Assembly (NCBI GenBank): GCA_021824175.1
Contig: JAKALP010000026.1
Span: forward strand, 1-64,000
Direction: 5' to 3'
DNA length: 64,000 nt
Source: Deltaproteobacteria bacterium
GTDB taxonomy: Bacteria; Desulfobacterota; Desulfobacteria; Desulfobacterales; Desulfosarcinaceae
Part shown: positions 32,198-41,261 of the stretch, in pieces
Layout: every line of letters starts with the position of its first letter
Numbering within the stretch: position 1 is the stretch's first letter
Notes under the pieces: generated by a model
Database searches by the model: none
What the model was told of the DNA's origin: nothing
The model's input: only the letters and a program-made list of their open reading frames with translations
Translations under genes and position numbers: made by a program

Positions 32198-34690
32198 TTA
32201 TCCTTTCCCTTGCTGGGCACGATGATCCAGATGGGCCAGCACCAGTTTGATATCGCCATAGGAGACCCCATCTCCCAAGGCGGTCTTCAGCTCCTTTAAT
32301 GATTTTACTTCCATGACGCCGACTTTTTCTTCGATGGCCAGTCGCTTCTCATCCGCCACAAGTTTGCCGATCTCCAATTGCCCCTGGGCTACGAAATGGG
32401 CCAGGTGGCCTTCGATGGTGGTGGTCACCAAGCCGCGCCGGGCCGCGATTTGGGCGATGGGCAGGCCATCCTCGAACAACTGGAGGCTGACCTGTTTGGT
32501 GTCTTCCTTTGCGGTCTCTTTTACTTTGCTCTTCTTGGGTGGCGGAGCGGTCACCGAGGGCTCGGGCAAAACCACTTCCGTGATTTGATGCTCGCGCCGG
32601 TATTCGGCTACCATCTCCACGATCTCCTGGCCGTACTTTTCGGCCAAGCGGGGACCGATGCCCTTGATCTGCTTCAATGCCTTGATGGTGGAAGGCAGAT
32701 GAACAGCGATTTGCACCAGCGTTTTTTGATGCAAAATTTGATAGTGGGCCACGCCTTGGGCGGCGGCCTTCTCCTTGCGCCACTGTTTAAGGGCCTCGTA
32801 GACATCGGGGTGGCCGACATCGCCCTGTGAATATAGGGCGGCCTTGGTTTTGTTTTCGTTCTCGGTCTGGGCCTGGGCGACGTTCATTTCCGCCGTGGAC
32901 AGTGCCCGCAAGTACTTACCCGGCGAAAAATCCCGGCGGCAGGCGAGGATGCCGGCCAACGTGACGGCCACGGCTCCGCGGAAAAGTTTGATAGTGTCGT
33001 TGATGCTTTTGCGAATCTCTTTATTGTCGGTCTCCACCCCAATCTCTTCCAGCCAGGGAGAAAAGATGGCCGTGAATTTCTCCTGGAAGTAATCGGCGGC
33101 TTTGGCCAACCGTTCCAGAATAACGGGATCTTCGGCCGGCTGGCGCGCTTCGTCGAACATGCCCCGCAACTGCCGCTGAAATTTGGCGCCGACCTCGTAA
33201 ATCTCCGCCTCCGCCTGCTCGCGGCGGTCGCCCATATTGCCGGCGCCCGTGACCTGGATCACCTTGGCGTTGCCGCGCAGCAGACCGACCAGGCGGCCGT
33301 GCAGCCGGCGCAACCTTTCAAAGTCAAAGCACTCCAATAAAAGCTGCTGCTGGTAGCGGCTTTTGGCCGCGGCCAGCTTTTGCGCGGGCGCGGCGTGGGC
33401 TTGCACCCAGGCGGCGAAGCGCTGCACGGTGGGATCGCTTTTCACGGCGGCCGGTGTCAGCGGAACGCTGAGGACAATGCCTTCCAATGTACGGCAGCGG
33501 CTTAAGGCCACATAGACCTGGCCGTGGGCAAAGGCGGCCTGGGCATCGATGATGGCCCTGTCAAAGGTCAAGCCCTGGCTTTTGTGGATGGTGATGGCCC
33601 AGGCCAGTTTCAGGGGGTATTGGGTGAAAAGACCGATCACTTTCTGTGAGATCTCGGCGGTTTGCGGATCGATCTGGTATTCGATGTTTTCCCAGATGGT
33701 CTGGCCGACAAAGATGGGGTTGGGGTCGTCGGGGCAGCGCACCTCGACCATGTCGTCGTCCATGTCAATGATACGTCCGATTTTGCCGTTGAAAAAACGT
33801 TTCTCGGCCGAGGTATCATTGCGGATGAACATCACCTGGGCCCCTTTTTTCAGTTCCAGGGCGGCCGCGGCGGGATGGGTGTGGTCCGGAAACTCTCCCT
33901 GGATCTCCGCCTCAAAGCGCCGGATTTTGCCGCCCAGGACCTTGAGCCTGGAATCATTGATGGCTTCGGCGCTACGATTGTGGGTGCTCAGGGTGATGTA
34001 ACCTTCGCCGTCTCTGGGTTGAAAATTGGGAAGATAGCGGGCATTCAACTGCTTGAGGATATCGGCATCGAGCTGGTTGTCGCGCACGCGGTTGAGCAGT
34101 TCGATGAAGTGCTGGTCCGATTGGCGGTAGATATGCTTGAGCTCGATGGCCAGCCACTCGGTGCGGGCCAGGGCCGTGCTGCTGAAGAAGTAGGGCGACT
34201 CGTAGTACTTCTCCAGCATATGCCATTCGTCGGTCTTGGCCACGGGCGAGAGCTGGTGCAGATCGCCGATCATCAGCAGCTGCACGCCGCCAAAGGGCTG
34301 ATCGGAACGGCGGTAGCGCCGCAAAATGCTGTCCACCGCGTCGAGCAGGTCAGCCCGCACCATGCTGATTTCATCGATGATCAGAAGATCGAGGCCGCGG
34401 ATGATATTCTGCTTTTCGCGCCGGAGCCGGTGTTCGCGGAGCTGGGTCTCGCCGCCGGGCACAAAGGGTCCGAAGGGGATCTGAAAGAAAGAGTGTAGTG
34501 TGACGCCGCCGGCATTGATGGCCGCCACGCCTGTGGGCGCGGTCACTACCAGGCGTTTATGGCATTTCTTCTGGATGGTCTGTAAAAAGGTGGTCTTACC
34601 AGTGCCGGCCTTGCCGGTCAGAAAAATATGGCAGTTGGTATGCTGGACATACTCTTCGGCCAGTTGAAGATCGGGATTTGCAACCGTCAT
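32198..34690 (-). CDS. Pif1/RecD-like superfamily 1 helicase with HRDC and C-terminal HTH domains
   Basis: The 830-residue protein is a 5'-3' DNA helicase by family. Motif I is FLTGKAGTGKTTFL (about 25-37), motif II LLIIDEISMV, and motif VI region VYVALSRCRTLEGI. The middle shows a UvrD-C2-like IHKSQGLTFDRAII. An HRDC-like segment lies near 640-710 (VHLPSTIKALKQIKGIGPRLAEKYG), and the last ~90 residues resemble the helix-turn-helix seen at the ends of RecQ/Pif1-like proteins (QLFEDGLPIAQIAARRGL). Two adjacent ATGs (34690, 34693) follow GGGGGG. This role pairs oddly with the thiolase behind it. Confidence 0.88.
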   Translation of the reverse strand: MTVANPDLQLAEEYVQHTNCHIFLTGKAGTGKTTFLQTIQKKCHKRLVVTAPTGVAAINAGGVTLHSFFQIPFGPFVPGGETQLREHRLRREKQNIIRGLDLLIIDEISMVRADLLDAVDSILRRYRRSDQPFGGVQLLMIGDLHQLSPVAKTDEWHMLEKYYESPYFFSSTALARTEWLAIELKHIYRQSDQHFIELLNRVRDNQLDADILKQLNARYLPNFQPRDGEGYITLSTHNRSAEAINDSRLKVLGGKIRRFEAEIQGEFPDHTHPAAAALELKKGAQVMFIRNDTSAEKRFFNGKIGRIIDMDDDMVEVRCPDDPNPIFVGQTIWENIEYQIDPQTAEISQKVIGLFTQYPLKLAWAITIHKSQGLTFDRAIIDAQAAFAHGQVYVALSRCRTLEGIVLSVPLTPAAVKSDPTVQRFAAWVQAHAAPAQKLAAAKSRYQQQLLLECFDFERLRRLHGRLVGLLRGNAKVIQVTGAGNMGDRREQAEAEIYEVGAKFQRQLRGMFDEARQPAEDPVILERLAKAADYFQEKFTAIFSPWLEEIGVETDNKEIRKSINDTIKLFRGAVAVTLAGILACRRDFSPGKYLRALSTAEMNVAQAQTENENKTKAALYSQGDVGHPDVYEALKQWRKEKAAAQGVAHYQILHQKTLVQIAVHLPSTIKALKQIKGIGPRLAEKYGQEIVEMVAEYRREHQITEVVLPEPSVTAPPPKKSKVKETAKEDTKQVSLQLFEDGLPIAQIAARRGLVTTTIEGHLAHFVAQGQLEIGKLVADEKRLAIEEKVGVMEVKSLKELKTALGDGVSYGDIKLVLAHLDHRAQQGKG

Positions 34691-34934
34691 CATCCCCCCA
34701 GGTCCCCTGACATCGCACAATCAAAGGGAAAACACCTTCTTTAAGCAGCCAGCCGCACATGCCGCGGCGGCATCCCGGCCTGGAATGGCGCAACAATAAT
34801 GGGCGCCCTTTACGGGTATCGGCGAACATACAGAAAGGGCCGGCGGGTGTCAATCTTGGCCGGATCGCAATACCCGGCAATCGCATGTAGCCCATTGAGT
34901 CGCCATAAACACCACACCCCAACCCACAAAAAAG

Positions 34935-35022
34935 ATGAATATCGAATATCGAACAATAAATATCGAATCACAAAGTTTTCTTTCGATATTTTACTGTTCC
35001 TTGTTCGATATTCGATATTCAT
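34935..35022. repeat. Inverted ATCGAAT heptamer-repeat palindrome
   Basis: Arms 34935-34955 and 35002-35022 are perfect 21-bp inverted repeats made of 7-base units. It lies in the 460-base gap between the FAD-oxidase stop and helicase start. The remainder of that gap (34691-34934, 35023-35150) shows no gene that I can support. Confidence 0.75.
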
Positions 35023-35150
35023 ATAAGTTTTGGATTATTCGAATTTGAATTTTGCATGCTATCGCCCTGGATCGCAACAGGGGGTTCTTTACCCTGGCAT
35101 GGCGGTCGGTGTCGGCCGCGGGGATGATATTCATGAACTCTCAGGGCGCT

Positions 35151-36587
35151 TCAATCCAGCGGGATGATTTTGCCGGGGTTGAGAATGGAGTTGGGGTCCA
35201 GGGCCAGTTTGATGCGGCGGATCATGTCAAGCTGGGATTCTTCCATTACAAGCCTCATGTAATCTCTGCGTTTGTGGCCGATGCCGTGCTCGCCGCTGAT
35301 GGTTCCGCCCAAGCGGGCCGTTGCCTGGTAGAGTTCGGAAAGCAGCCGGGGCAGAAGTTCTTCCCATTGCGTGATCGTGTGGGCGGGATTTTTTGTGGGG
35401 ATAGCGTGGATATTGCCGTCACCGGCGTGGCCGAAGACGGCAATCTGGGTATCGTAGCTTCTACTGATTTGATCGATTTCGTGAATCAACGCTGCAATCG
35501 CAGCGATGGGGACCACAATATCTTCAATGGATTGGATCGGATTGATGCGCTTCAATACCCACGCGATCTGCTTGCGGATGTTCCAGAATCGTTCAATCTG
35601 TTCAGCCCCCCTGGCCATGAAAGTATTTCGTGCCCGGCTGGCGCGGCAAATGGCCACGACGGCTTCGGCTTCCTGTAGTACTGCGGGTTCATGGTTGCCA
35701 TCTACTTCCAGGAGCAAAGCGGCGTTGACTTTTTCAGTGGGCAGGTCTTCCCTCAAGGCTCGCACGGTCTCGACAAAACAGAAACGATCCATGAATTCCA
35801 CGGCGCTTGGGATCAGCGCGGCGGAGGTAACCAGCGCGGGTACTACGCTGATTGCTTGCGATACGTCATCAAAGAGAGCCAAAATGGCGGCGCGCGCGCT
35901 CGGACGCGGCAGAAGCCGGATAACTATCTTGGTGAAAATCCCCAGTGTGCCTTCCGAGCCCACCATCAGATGCACCAGGTCATAGCCGGTAACATCCTTG
36001 ATGCGTTTGCCGCCCAACTGCACGATTTCGCCCGTGGGCGTGACGACTTCCAGGCCATGAATATAACGGCCTGTCACACCGTATTTGACGGCACGGCCGC
36101 CGCCGGCGTTTTCGGCCACGTTGCCGCCGATGAAGCAAAACTCTTCGCTCATGGGATAGCCGGCGAAAAAGAGGCCGTGCTCGCGCAAGGCGGCATCCAG
36201 GTGATTGGTGATGACGCCCGGCTCGACCACGGCCATGAGATTGGCGCGGTCGATTTCCAGAACCCGGTTCATCCGCTCCACGGAGAGAAGAATTCCACCA
36301 TAAATCGGAACCGCGCCGCCTGACAGGCCACTGCCGGCCGCTCTGGGCGTGACCGGGATGCGTTCCGCGTTGGCCAGGCGCATGATCTGCGCTATCTGGG
36401 CCGTGTTCTCCGGCTTGACGACCACCTCGGGCATGTGGGCATACTTCTCGCCCGGCACCTGGTCATGAGAGTACTTCCGCAACGTGTGCTCATCACCGGT
36501 GATAACGTGTTCCCGGCCGCAGATATCTGCCAGCGAGGCGACCACCGAAGGGGTCAGCGGTTTGAAATCCAATCCATGCATCCTCAC
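35151..36587 (-). CDS. FAD-linked oxidase, GlcD/D-lactate dehydrogenase type
   Basis: The 478-residue flavoenzyme oxidises a 2-hydroxy acid such as glycolate or D-lactate. The FAD_binding_4 domain spans about 45-220, with VTPRAAGSGLSGGAVPIYGG, FIGGNVAENAGGGRAVKYG and GGKRIKDVTGYDL. The C-terminal oxidase domain has VFGHAGDGNIHAIP and SGEHGIGHKRRDYM, both expected for the active site. No GlcE/GlcF or iron-sulfur partner is adjacent. It is followed after 460 bases by the helicase-thiolase-selenoprotein string. Confidence 0.9.
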   Translation of the reverse strand: MRMHGLDFKPLTPSVVASLADICGREHVITGDEHTLRKYSHDQVPGEKYAHMPEVVVKPENTAQIAQIMRLANAERIPVTPRAAGSGLSGGAVPIYGGILLSVERMNRVLEIDRANLMAVVEPGVITNHLDAALREHGLFFAGYPMSEEFCFIGGNVAENAGGGRAVKYGVTGRYIHGLEVVTPTGEIVQLGGKRIKDVTGYDLVHLMVGSEGTLGIFTKIVIRLLPRPSARAAILALFDDVSQAISVVPALVTSAALIPSAVEFMDRFCFVETVRALREDLPTEKVNAALLLEVDGNHEPAVLQEAEAVVAICRASRARNTFMARGAEQIERFWNIRKQIAWVLKRINPIQSIEDIVVPIAAIAALIHEIDQISRSYDTQIAVFGHAGDGNIHAIPTKNPAHTITQWEELLPRLLSELYQATARLGGTISGEHGIGHKRRDYMRLVMEESQLDMIRRIKLALDPNSILNPGKIIPLD

Positions 36588-36614
36588 GGCCTGAATAAAA
36601 TGGAGCTCAGTCCG

Positions 36615-37196
36615 TTACAATTCGATTCTGGTTCCCAATACTTCCAGAAATTCCGCCAGCCAGCGGGGATGGGCCGGCCAGGCCGGAGCGCTCACCAGAT
36701 TTCCATCGCGGTGAACCTGGTCCACCTCAATGCTCTTATACTCACCGCCTGCGCTGCGCACCTCCGGCCCCACGGCCGGATACGCAGAGCAACTGCGCCC
36801 TTTGAGGACATCCGCCGCGGCCAGGAGCTGGGCCCCGTGACAAATGGAGGCGATCGGCTTGCGGGCCTGGGCAAAGTGGCGCACCATGCGCAGGACCTTG
36901 TCATCGAGGCGCAAATACTCCGGCGCCCGGCCGCCGGGGACGACCAGCGCGTCGTAGTGCTCTTCGCGGATCTCCTCAAAGCTGGCGTTGAGCGTGAATT
37001 GGTGGCCGGGTTTCTCGCTGTAAGTCTGGTCGCCTTCAAAATCGTGGATGGCCGTGCGCACCGATTCGCCGGCTTTTTTGCCGGGGCAGACCGCATGGAC
37101 CGTGTGGCCGACCATCTGCAGGGCTTGGAACGGCACCATGGCTTCATAATCTTCCACGAAATCGCCGACGATCATCAGGATCTTTTTTGCACTCAT
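36615..37196 (-). CDS. DJ-1/PfpI family protein
   Basis: The start at 37196 ([18 protein letters not shown]) is fixed by AAGGAGGAAGCC; the longer frame has no support. The 193-residue protein has the nucleophile elbow [10 protein letters not shown], with Cys and His, and [12 protein letters not shown]. Members act as glyoxalase III/deglycase-like enzymes, proteases or chaperones; the exact role is open. It ends 28 bases before the FAD oxidase start, so the two may form an operon. Confidence 0.87.
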   Translation of the reverse strand: MSAKKILMIVGDFVEDYEAMVPFQALQMVGHTVHAVCPGKKAGESVRTAIHDFEGDQTYSEKPGHQFTLNASFEEIREEHYDALVVPGGRAPEYLRLDDKVLRMVRHFAQARKPIASICHGAQLLAAADVLKGRSCSAYPAVGPEVRSAGGEYKSIEVDQVHRDGNLVSAPAWPAHPRWLAEFLEVLGTRIEL

Positions 37197-37310
37197 GGCT
37201 TCCTCCTTGGATAAGCGTGTTCTGAACTGAGGGCCGCCCGCTGAAACGGTTGTCGGATTAGGTATGGCGGTGGCGATGTAACTGCCGGAACAAGTGGTGT
37301 TTTCGTGGTA

Positions 37311-37334
37311 CGGCAGCCCATGCATGGGCTGCCG
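37311..37334. repeat. Perfect 24-bp palindrome upstream of the DJ-1 gene
   Basis: The half-site CGGCAGCCCATG is followed directly by its exact reverse complement. It lies about 115 bases upstream of the DJ-1/PfpI start. With no loop it is more like an operator or recombination site than a terminator. Confidence 0.55.
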
Positions 37335-37444
37335 AGCGGACTGCGGATGCACGAGGGTAAGCACAGGAGATGATCAAGTCAAGATTGGATCAAGCATTCT
37401 GGCGATAGAATTTGATCAGAAGAAATTGGATGGTCCCCGCTCCT

Positions 37445-37696
37445 CTATGCGGACGCCTTCCGCAAAGTTTCCATGTCGATTTTTTTCATTTTCAACAGCG
37501 CCTTCATCGCGCGTTCGGATTTCTCCGGCGGCGCACCCTGTATTATTTTTTCCCATGCGGACGGCACAATTTGCCAGGATACGCCATATTTGTCTTTGAG
37601 CCAGCCGCATTGCATCTCTTCTCCGCCCGCGAAGAGCCTGGCCCACAGCTCGTCAATTTCCGCCTGGGTTTCGCAATTGCATGTGACACCTCTCAA
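37445..37696 (-). pseudogene. 5'-truncated VOC/PhnB-like protein
   Basis: The frame covers only the C-terminal ~80 residues of a PhnB/glyoxalase-fold protein: CETQAEIDELWARLFAGGEE, MQCGWLKDKYGVSWQIVPSA and ERAMKALLKMKKIDMETLRKA are typical of the family's second half. The frame stays open upstream but the sequence there no longer resembles the family, and there is no ATG. The N-terminal half has been lost. Confidence 0.7.
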
Positions 37697-38105
37697 TCCG
37701 CCTATTTGGTCTTGGCAGCCGAACGACGCTGCCTGCTTTGCTCCATCACAGCCGGCACTCTTCCACCGGCGGATCTCGAAGGTCCGTTTTTCACGCCCGG
37801 ACGCCCGTATATCAAAATGATAAGATAGCTCTTCCCATTACAAGGCGCATCATCGACCTCTTTCTTTGAACGCTTTTCGCTTACAGGGTCACCAAGAATC
37901 AGCATCAAGGCTGTTTGTGGACATTTCCACGGATCGATCATAGAATTCGGGTCCGATCGGCCCGCACTTCTTCTCTGCGCTTTGCTGCCTAAATGGGCCG
38001 GCCGCGGGACAGGCATGACGAAACAGCTCCCCGATCCCCCTTATTTTAGAGTTCCAGCCGGGGCAGGGGGGCAACGGCAGGATTATAACCCTAGGAGGCT
38101 GACAA
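37697..38105. other. Intergenic stretch without a supported gene
   Basis: About 410 bases between the broken VOC gene and the reductase gene. Open frames here have weak starts and no recognisable protein. Nothing structural was seen. Confidence 0.5.
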
Positions 38106-38708
38106 ATGGCAAAGTTAGGCGTTTTCAATTTAATGACACTGGATGGCTATTTTGCGGGCCGGCAGGGCGACATCTCCTGGCATAATGTCGACGCGGAATT
38201 TCAAGAATATGCTGAAATGAATGCCACTTCCGGCCACATACTTCTATTTGGCCGCGTAACCTACGAGTTAATGGCCGGTTATTGGCCTACTCAGGAGGCG
38301 ATTAAAAACGATCCGATCGTCGCGCGCGGCATGAATCAGGCGAAGAAAATCGTCTTTTCCCGTACGTTGAAGAGCGTGGACTGGACCAATACACGGCTCG
38401 TAAAAGAGGATTTGCTGGGAGAAGTTAGACGGTTGAAGCGAAGTTCCGAAGAGGATCTCACTATTTTGGGCAGCGGCACGATTGTCGCGCAATTGGCCCA
38501 GGCAGGACTAATCGATGAATACCAGGTCCTGCTCAACCCTGTTATCCTTGGAAACGGAAAGACCATGTTCGAGGGCGTCCAGGACAAAATCTCATTGAAG
38601 CTGACCCGTACGCGAAACTTCGGCAATGGGAATGTTTTGCTTTGCTATGAGGTGCAGGGCAACACGGGTGATGCCGTTAGCAAGCTGGCACAACGTCACG
38701 TTGGGTAA
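38106..38708 (+). CDS. Dihydrofolate reductase/RibD C-terminal family protein
   Basis: The 200-residue protein belongs to the stand-alone RibD_C/DHFR-like group (YyaP/YqjY-like). LGVFNLMTLDGYFAG opens the fold, then HILLFGRVTYELMAGYWPT, IVFSRTLKSVDW, and LTILGSGTIVAQLAQAGLIDEYQ with the NADPH-binding glycine turn. The substrate is unknown. AGGAGGCTGACAA precedes the ATG. Confidence 0.88.
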   Translation: MAKLGVFNLMTLDGYFAGRQGDISWHNVDAEFQEYAEMNATSGHILLFGRVTYELMAGYWPTQEAIKNDPIVARGMNQAKKIVFSRTLKSVDWTNTRLVKEDLLGEVRRLKRSSEEDLTILGSGTIVAQLAQAGLIDEYQVLLNPVILGNGKTMFEGVQDKISLKLTRTRNFGNGNVLLCYEVQGNTGDAVSKLAQRHVG

Positions 38709-38882
38709 CGCCAAGACCGGGCAAAGCAACCGGAATGATTGGATGCATGTGCATCCTGCGCCTTGACACACACCCAGAGCTGTGTTTTTTTAGGTACTTA
38801 TCGACCTTTGGACAGTAGGCGCCAACCCCGCGGTTGGATTCAACACCGCGGCAACGATCTTCCCCTCAAACCGATGGAGGTT

Positions 38883-40019
38883 ATGATGAAAAGAACTAAC
38901 CGTTGGGTGTTATGGAGTGTGGTGGCGGTATTGGCTTTGGCATGGATTGCAAGTCCGGCCCTGTGCGCCGAGAAACTCAAAGTGGGTCTGGTGTTCAGCA
39001 TGACCGGCGGGGCCGCGGCCTATGGCGCCAGTCAGAAGGAAGGGGCCCAACTGGCCATTGACCAGATCAATGCGGCGGCCGGCAAAGGCATGCAGATTGA
39101 GGCGGTCTTCGAAGATGACGCCAGCGTGCCCCAGCAGGGCATCAATGTGTACAACAAGCTGATCAACGGCGACAAGGTGGCCGTCATCATCGGCCCCACC
39201 CTGAGCAACACCGCCAAGAACACCGATCCCATCGCCCAGAAGGCCGGGGTACCGGTGCTGGCCGTCAGCAACACGGCGGGCGGAATCACCGAGATCGGCG
39301 ATTATATCTTCCGCGATTCATTGACCGAGGCGGTGGTGATTCCCAATACCGTCAAGGTGGCCAAGGAGAAGCTGGGCTTGAAGAAAGTGGCTGTCTTTTA
39401 TGGCAATGACGATGCCTTCACCAAAAGCGGCTACGATGTGTTCAAGAAAGTACTTCAGGAAGAAGGCATCCAGATTCTCAGCGAGCAGACCTTTGCCAAG
39501 GGCGACCGTGACTTTTCGCCCCAACTGACCCAGATCAAAGCCCAGAATCCAGACGCCATCATCTGCTCGGCCCTGGTGGAAGAAGCCTCCGGCATTGTGA
39601 GCCAGGCGCGCCAGTTGGGCATTCCTAAAACCATTCCCATCATCGGCGGCAACGGCTTCAACTCGCCGGCCCTGATGAAGAACGCCGGCGAAGCCGCCGA
39701 AGGGGTGATCGTGGGCGCCTCCTGGAATGCTTCCGCCACCAATCCCTTGAATGTCAAGTTCGTGGAGGACTACACCAAGAAGTATAACCGCGCGCCCGAT
39801 CAGTTCGCGGCCCAGGCCTTTACCGGCGTGCAGATTGTCTACCACGCCGCCACGGCGGCCAAGAGCGTGGAGCGCAAAGCCATCCGCGATGCCATGGCCA
39901 AAATCAAGGATATGGACACCGTGCTGGGCAGCTTCGGCTTTACCGAAGGCCGGGACGCCAACCATACGCCCGTGGTTCAGGAAGTAAAGGGTGGGAAGTT
40001 TGTGGTGTTTGGGCGGTAG
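38883..40019 (+). CDS. livK: Branched-chain amino-acid ABC transporter, periplasmic binding protein
   Basis: From ATG 38883 (GGAGGTT just upstream) the product is 378 residues with a signal peptide ending SPALCA. The mature protein has the type I binding-protein fold: LKVGLVFSMTGGAAAYGASQ, GAQLAIDQINAAAGKG, VIIGPTLSNTAK, and FAAQAFTGVQIVYHA. It binds Leu/Ile/Val or related carboxylates. A long palindromic element lies between it and livH. The symbol reflects family and operon, not proven substrate. Confidence 0.9.
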   Translation: MMKRTNRWVLWSVVAVLALAWIASPALCAEKLKVGLVFSMTGGAAAYGASQKEGAQLAIDQINAAAGKGMQIEAVFEDDASVPQQGINVYNKLINGDKVAVIIGPTLSNTAKNTDPIAQKAGVPVLAVSNTAGGITEIGDYIFRDSLTEAVVIPNTVKVAKEKLGLKKVAVFYGNDDAFTKSGYDVFKKVLQEEGIQILSEQTFAKGDRDFSPQLTQIKAQNPDAIICSALVEEASGIVSQARQLGIPKTIPIIGGNGFNSPALMKNAGEAAEGVIVGASWNASATNPLNVKFVEDYTKKYNRAPDQFAAQAFTGVQIVYHAATAAKSVERKAIRDAMAKIKDMDTVLGSFGFTEGRDANHTPVVQEVKGGKFVVFGR

Positions 40020-40021
40020 GG

Positions 40022-40342
40022 GGGGCTGAGGGACTGAGGGACTGAGGGACTAAGGGACAAAGGGACTAAGGCACAAAGGCACAAAGGGGCAGAGGGGTTG
40101 AGGCGTAGGGTGCATTTATGCACCATCGAAAGGAATCCTGGTGCGTAAAACGCACCCTACCGGCTTAAACACGTAGGGTAATCCATGCTCCATTGACATT
40201 TATACAATGGCGTCTAAAATGCGCCCAATACTTCTAAATCCCTCAGTTCCTTTGTGCCTATGTGCCTTAGTCCCTTTGTCCCTTAGTCCCTCAGTCCCTC
40301 AGTCCCTTTGTCCCTTAGTCCCTTTGCCCCTTAATGCCTTTG
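40022..40342. repeat. Inverted GGGACTGA octamer arrays with central hairpin, between livK and livH
   Basis: A tandem array at about 40022-40099 (GGGACTGA, GGGACTAA, GGGACAAA, GGCACAAA) faces its inverted array at about 40245-40342. In the middle GTAGGGTGC...TGCACCA and TGGTGCG...GCACCCTAC form another stem. The 345-base gap holds no ORF. Similar arrays recur at 59041-59292. Confidence 0.8.
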
Positions 40343-40364
40343 CGAGATGTTTTTAGGAGTCTGA

Positions 40365-41258
40365 GTGAATCTATTTGCCCAGCAACTCATTAACGGCTTG
40401 TTCATCGGCAGCGTGTATGGGCTGTTTGCCGTGGGATATACGTTGGTCTTTGGCGTGCTGGATATTTTGAATCTGGCCCACGCGGCGGTATTTACGCTGG
40501 GCGGTTTGAGCGCGTTGTGGCTGGCCCAACATGCGGGCTGGTCCATCTGGATCGCCTTTCCGGCCGCGACGATGCTGGCCGGCCTGCTGGGCCTGCTGCT
40601 CAATGCCGTGGCTTTCGCGCCCCTGCGGCACCGGTCCGACAGTCAATTCTCCGGCTTGATTTCCAGCATTGCCATGGCCATCGTGTTTGAAGCCCTCTCC
40701 CTGGGGCTTTTCGGGGCCCGGGCCGTGCGCTTTCCGGCCGGCACGGTCAAGGTGCACATTTGGCAGCTCGGGCCGTCAGTGACCATTACTTCCCTGCAGG
40801 TGAGCATCGTGGCCGTGGTCGTCCTGCTCATGGTGGCTTTGACGCTTTTTCTCAAGCGCAGCCGGGCGGGCAAGGCCATCCGCGCCGTAGCGGAAAATGA
40901 GCGCGCCGCTTTACTGCTGGGCATCGATGTGCGGGGCATCATTGCCTTTACTTTTTTCATCTCCTCGGCCCTGGGCGGCGCGGCCGGCATTCTCTACGGA
41001 CTTTACTTCGATTCCCTGGGCCCGGACATGGGCCGCTCCATTGAACTCAAGGGTTTGGCCGTGATCATCCTGGGCGGCATGGGCTCCATTCCCGGCGCAA
41101 TCCTGGGCGGCCTGGCCTTTGGGCTGAGCGAAGTGCTGACGGTGGCCATCTCCGGCACCTCCAATCTCAGAGATGCCGTGGCCTTCATGGTGCTCTTCGC
41201 CATTTTACTTCTCAGGCCCTCCGGCTTGCTGGGCCGCGCCCGCATGCGGGAGGCCTGA
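40365..41258 (+). CDS. livH: Branched-chain amino-acid ABC transporter permease LivH
   Basis: The 297-residue membrane protein has about eight helices. GTG is the start, after TTAGGAGTCTGA. LivH marks include FAVGYTLVFGVLDILNLAHAA, and the loop AVAENERAALLLGIDVRGII before GLAVIILGGMGSIPGAILGG. It pairs with LivM. Confidence 0.93.
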   Translation: MNLFAQQLINGLFIGSVYGLFAVGYTLVFGVLDILNLAHAAVFTLGGLSALWLAQHAGWSIWIAFPAATMLAGLLGLLLNAVAFAPLRHRSDSQFSGLISSIAMAIVFEALSLGLFGARAVRFPAGTVKVHIWQLGPSVTITSLQVSIVAVVVLLMVALTLFLKRSRAGKAIRAVAENERAALLLGIDVRGIIAFTFFISSALGGAAGILYGLYFDSLGPDMGRSIELKGLAVIILGGMGSIPGAILGGLAFGLSEVLTVAISGTSNLRDAVAFMVLFAILLLRPSGLLGRARMREA

Positions 41259-41261
41259 TCC

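Noticed and set aside
40022-40342. CRISPR array
   Set aside because: Units are 8 bp and directly adjacent with no spacers; the two sides are inverted.
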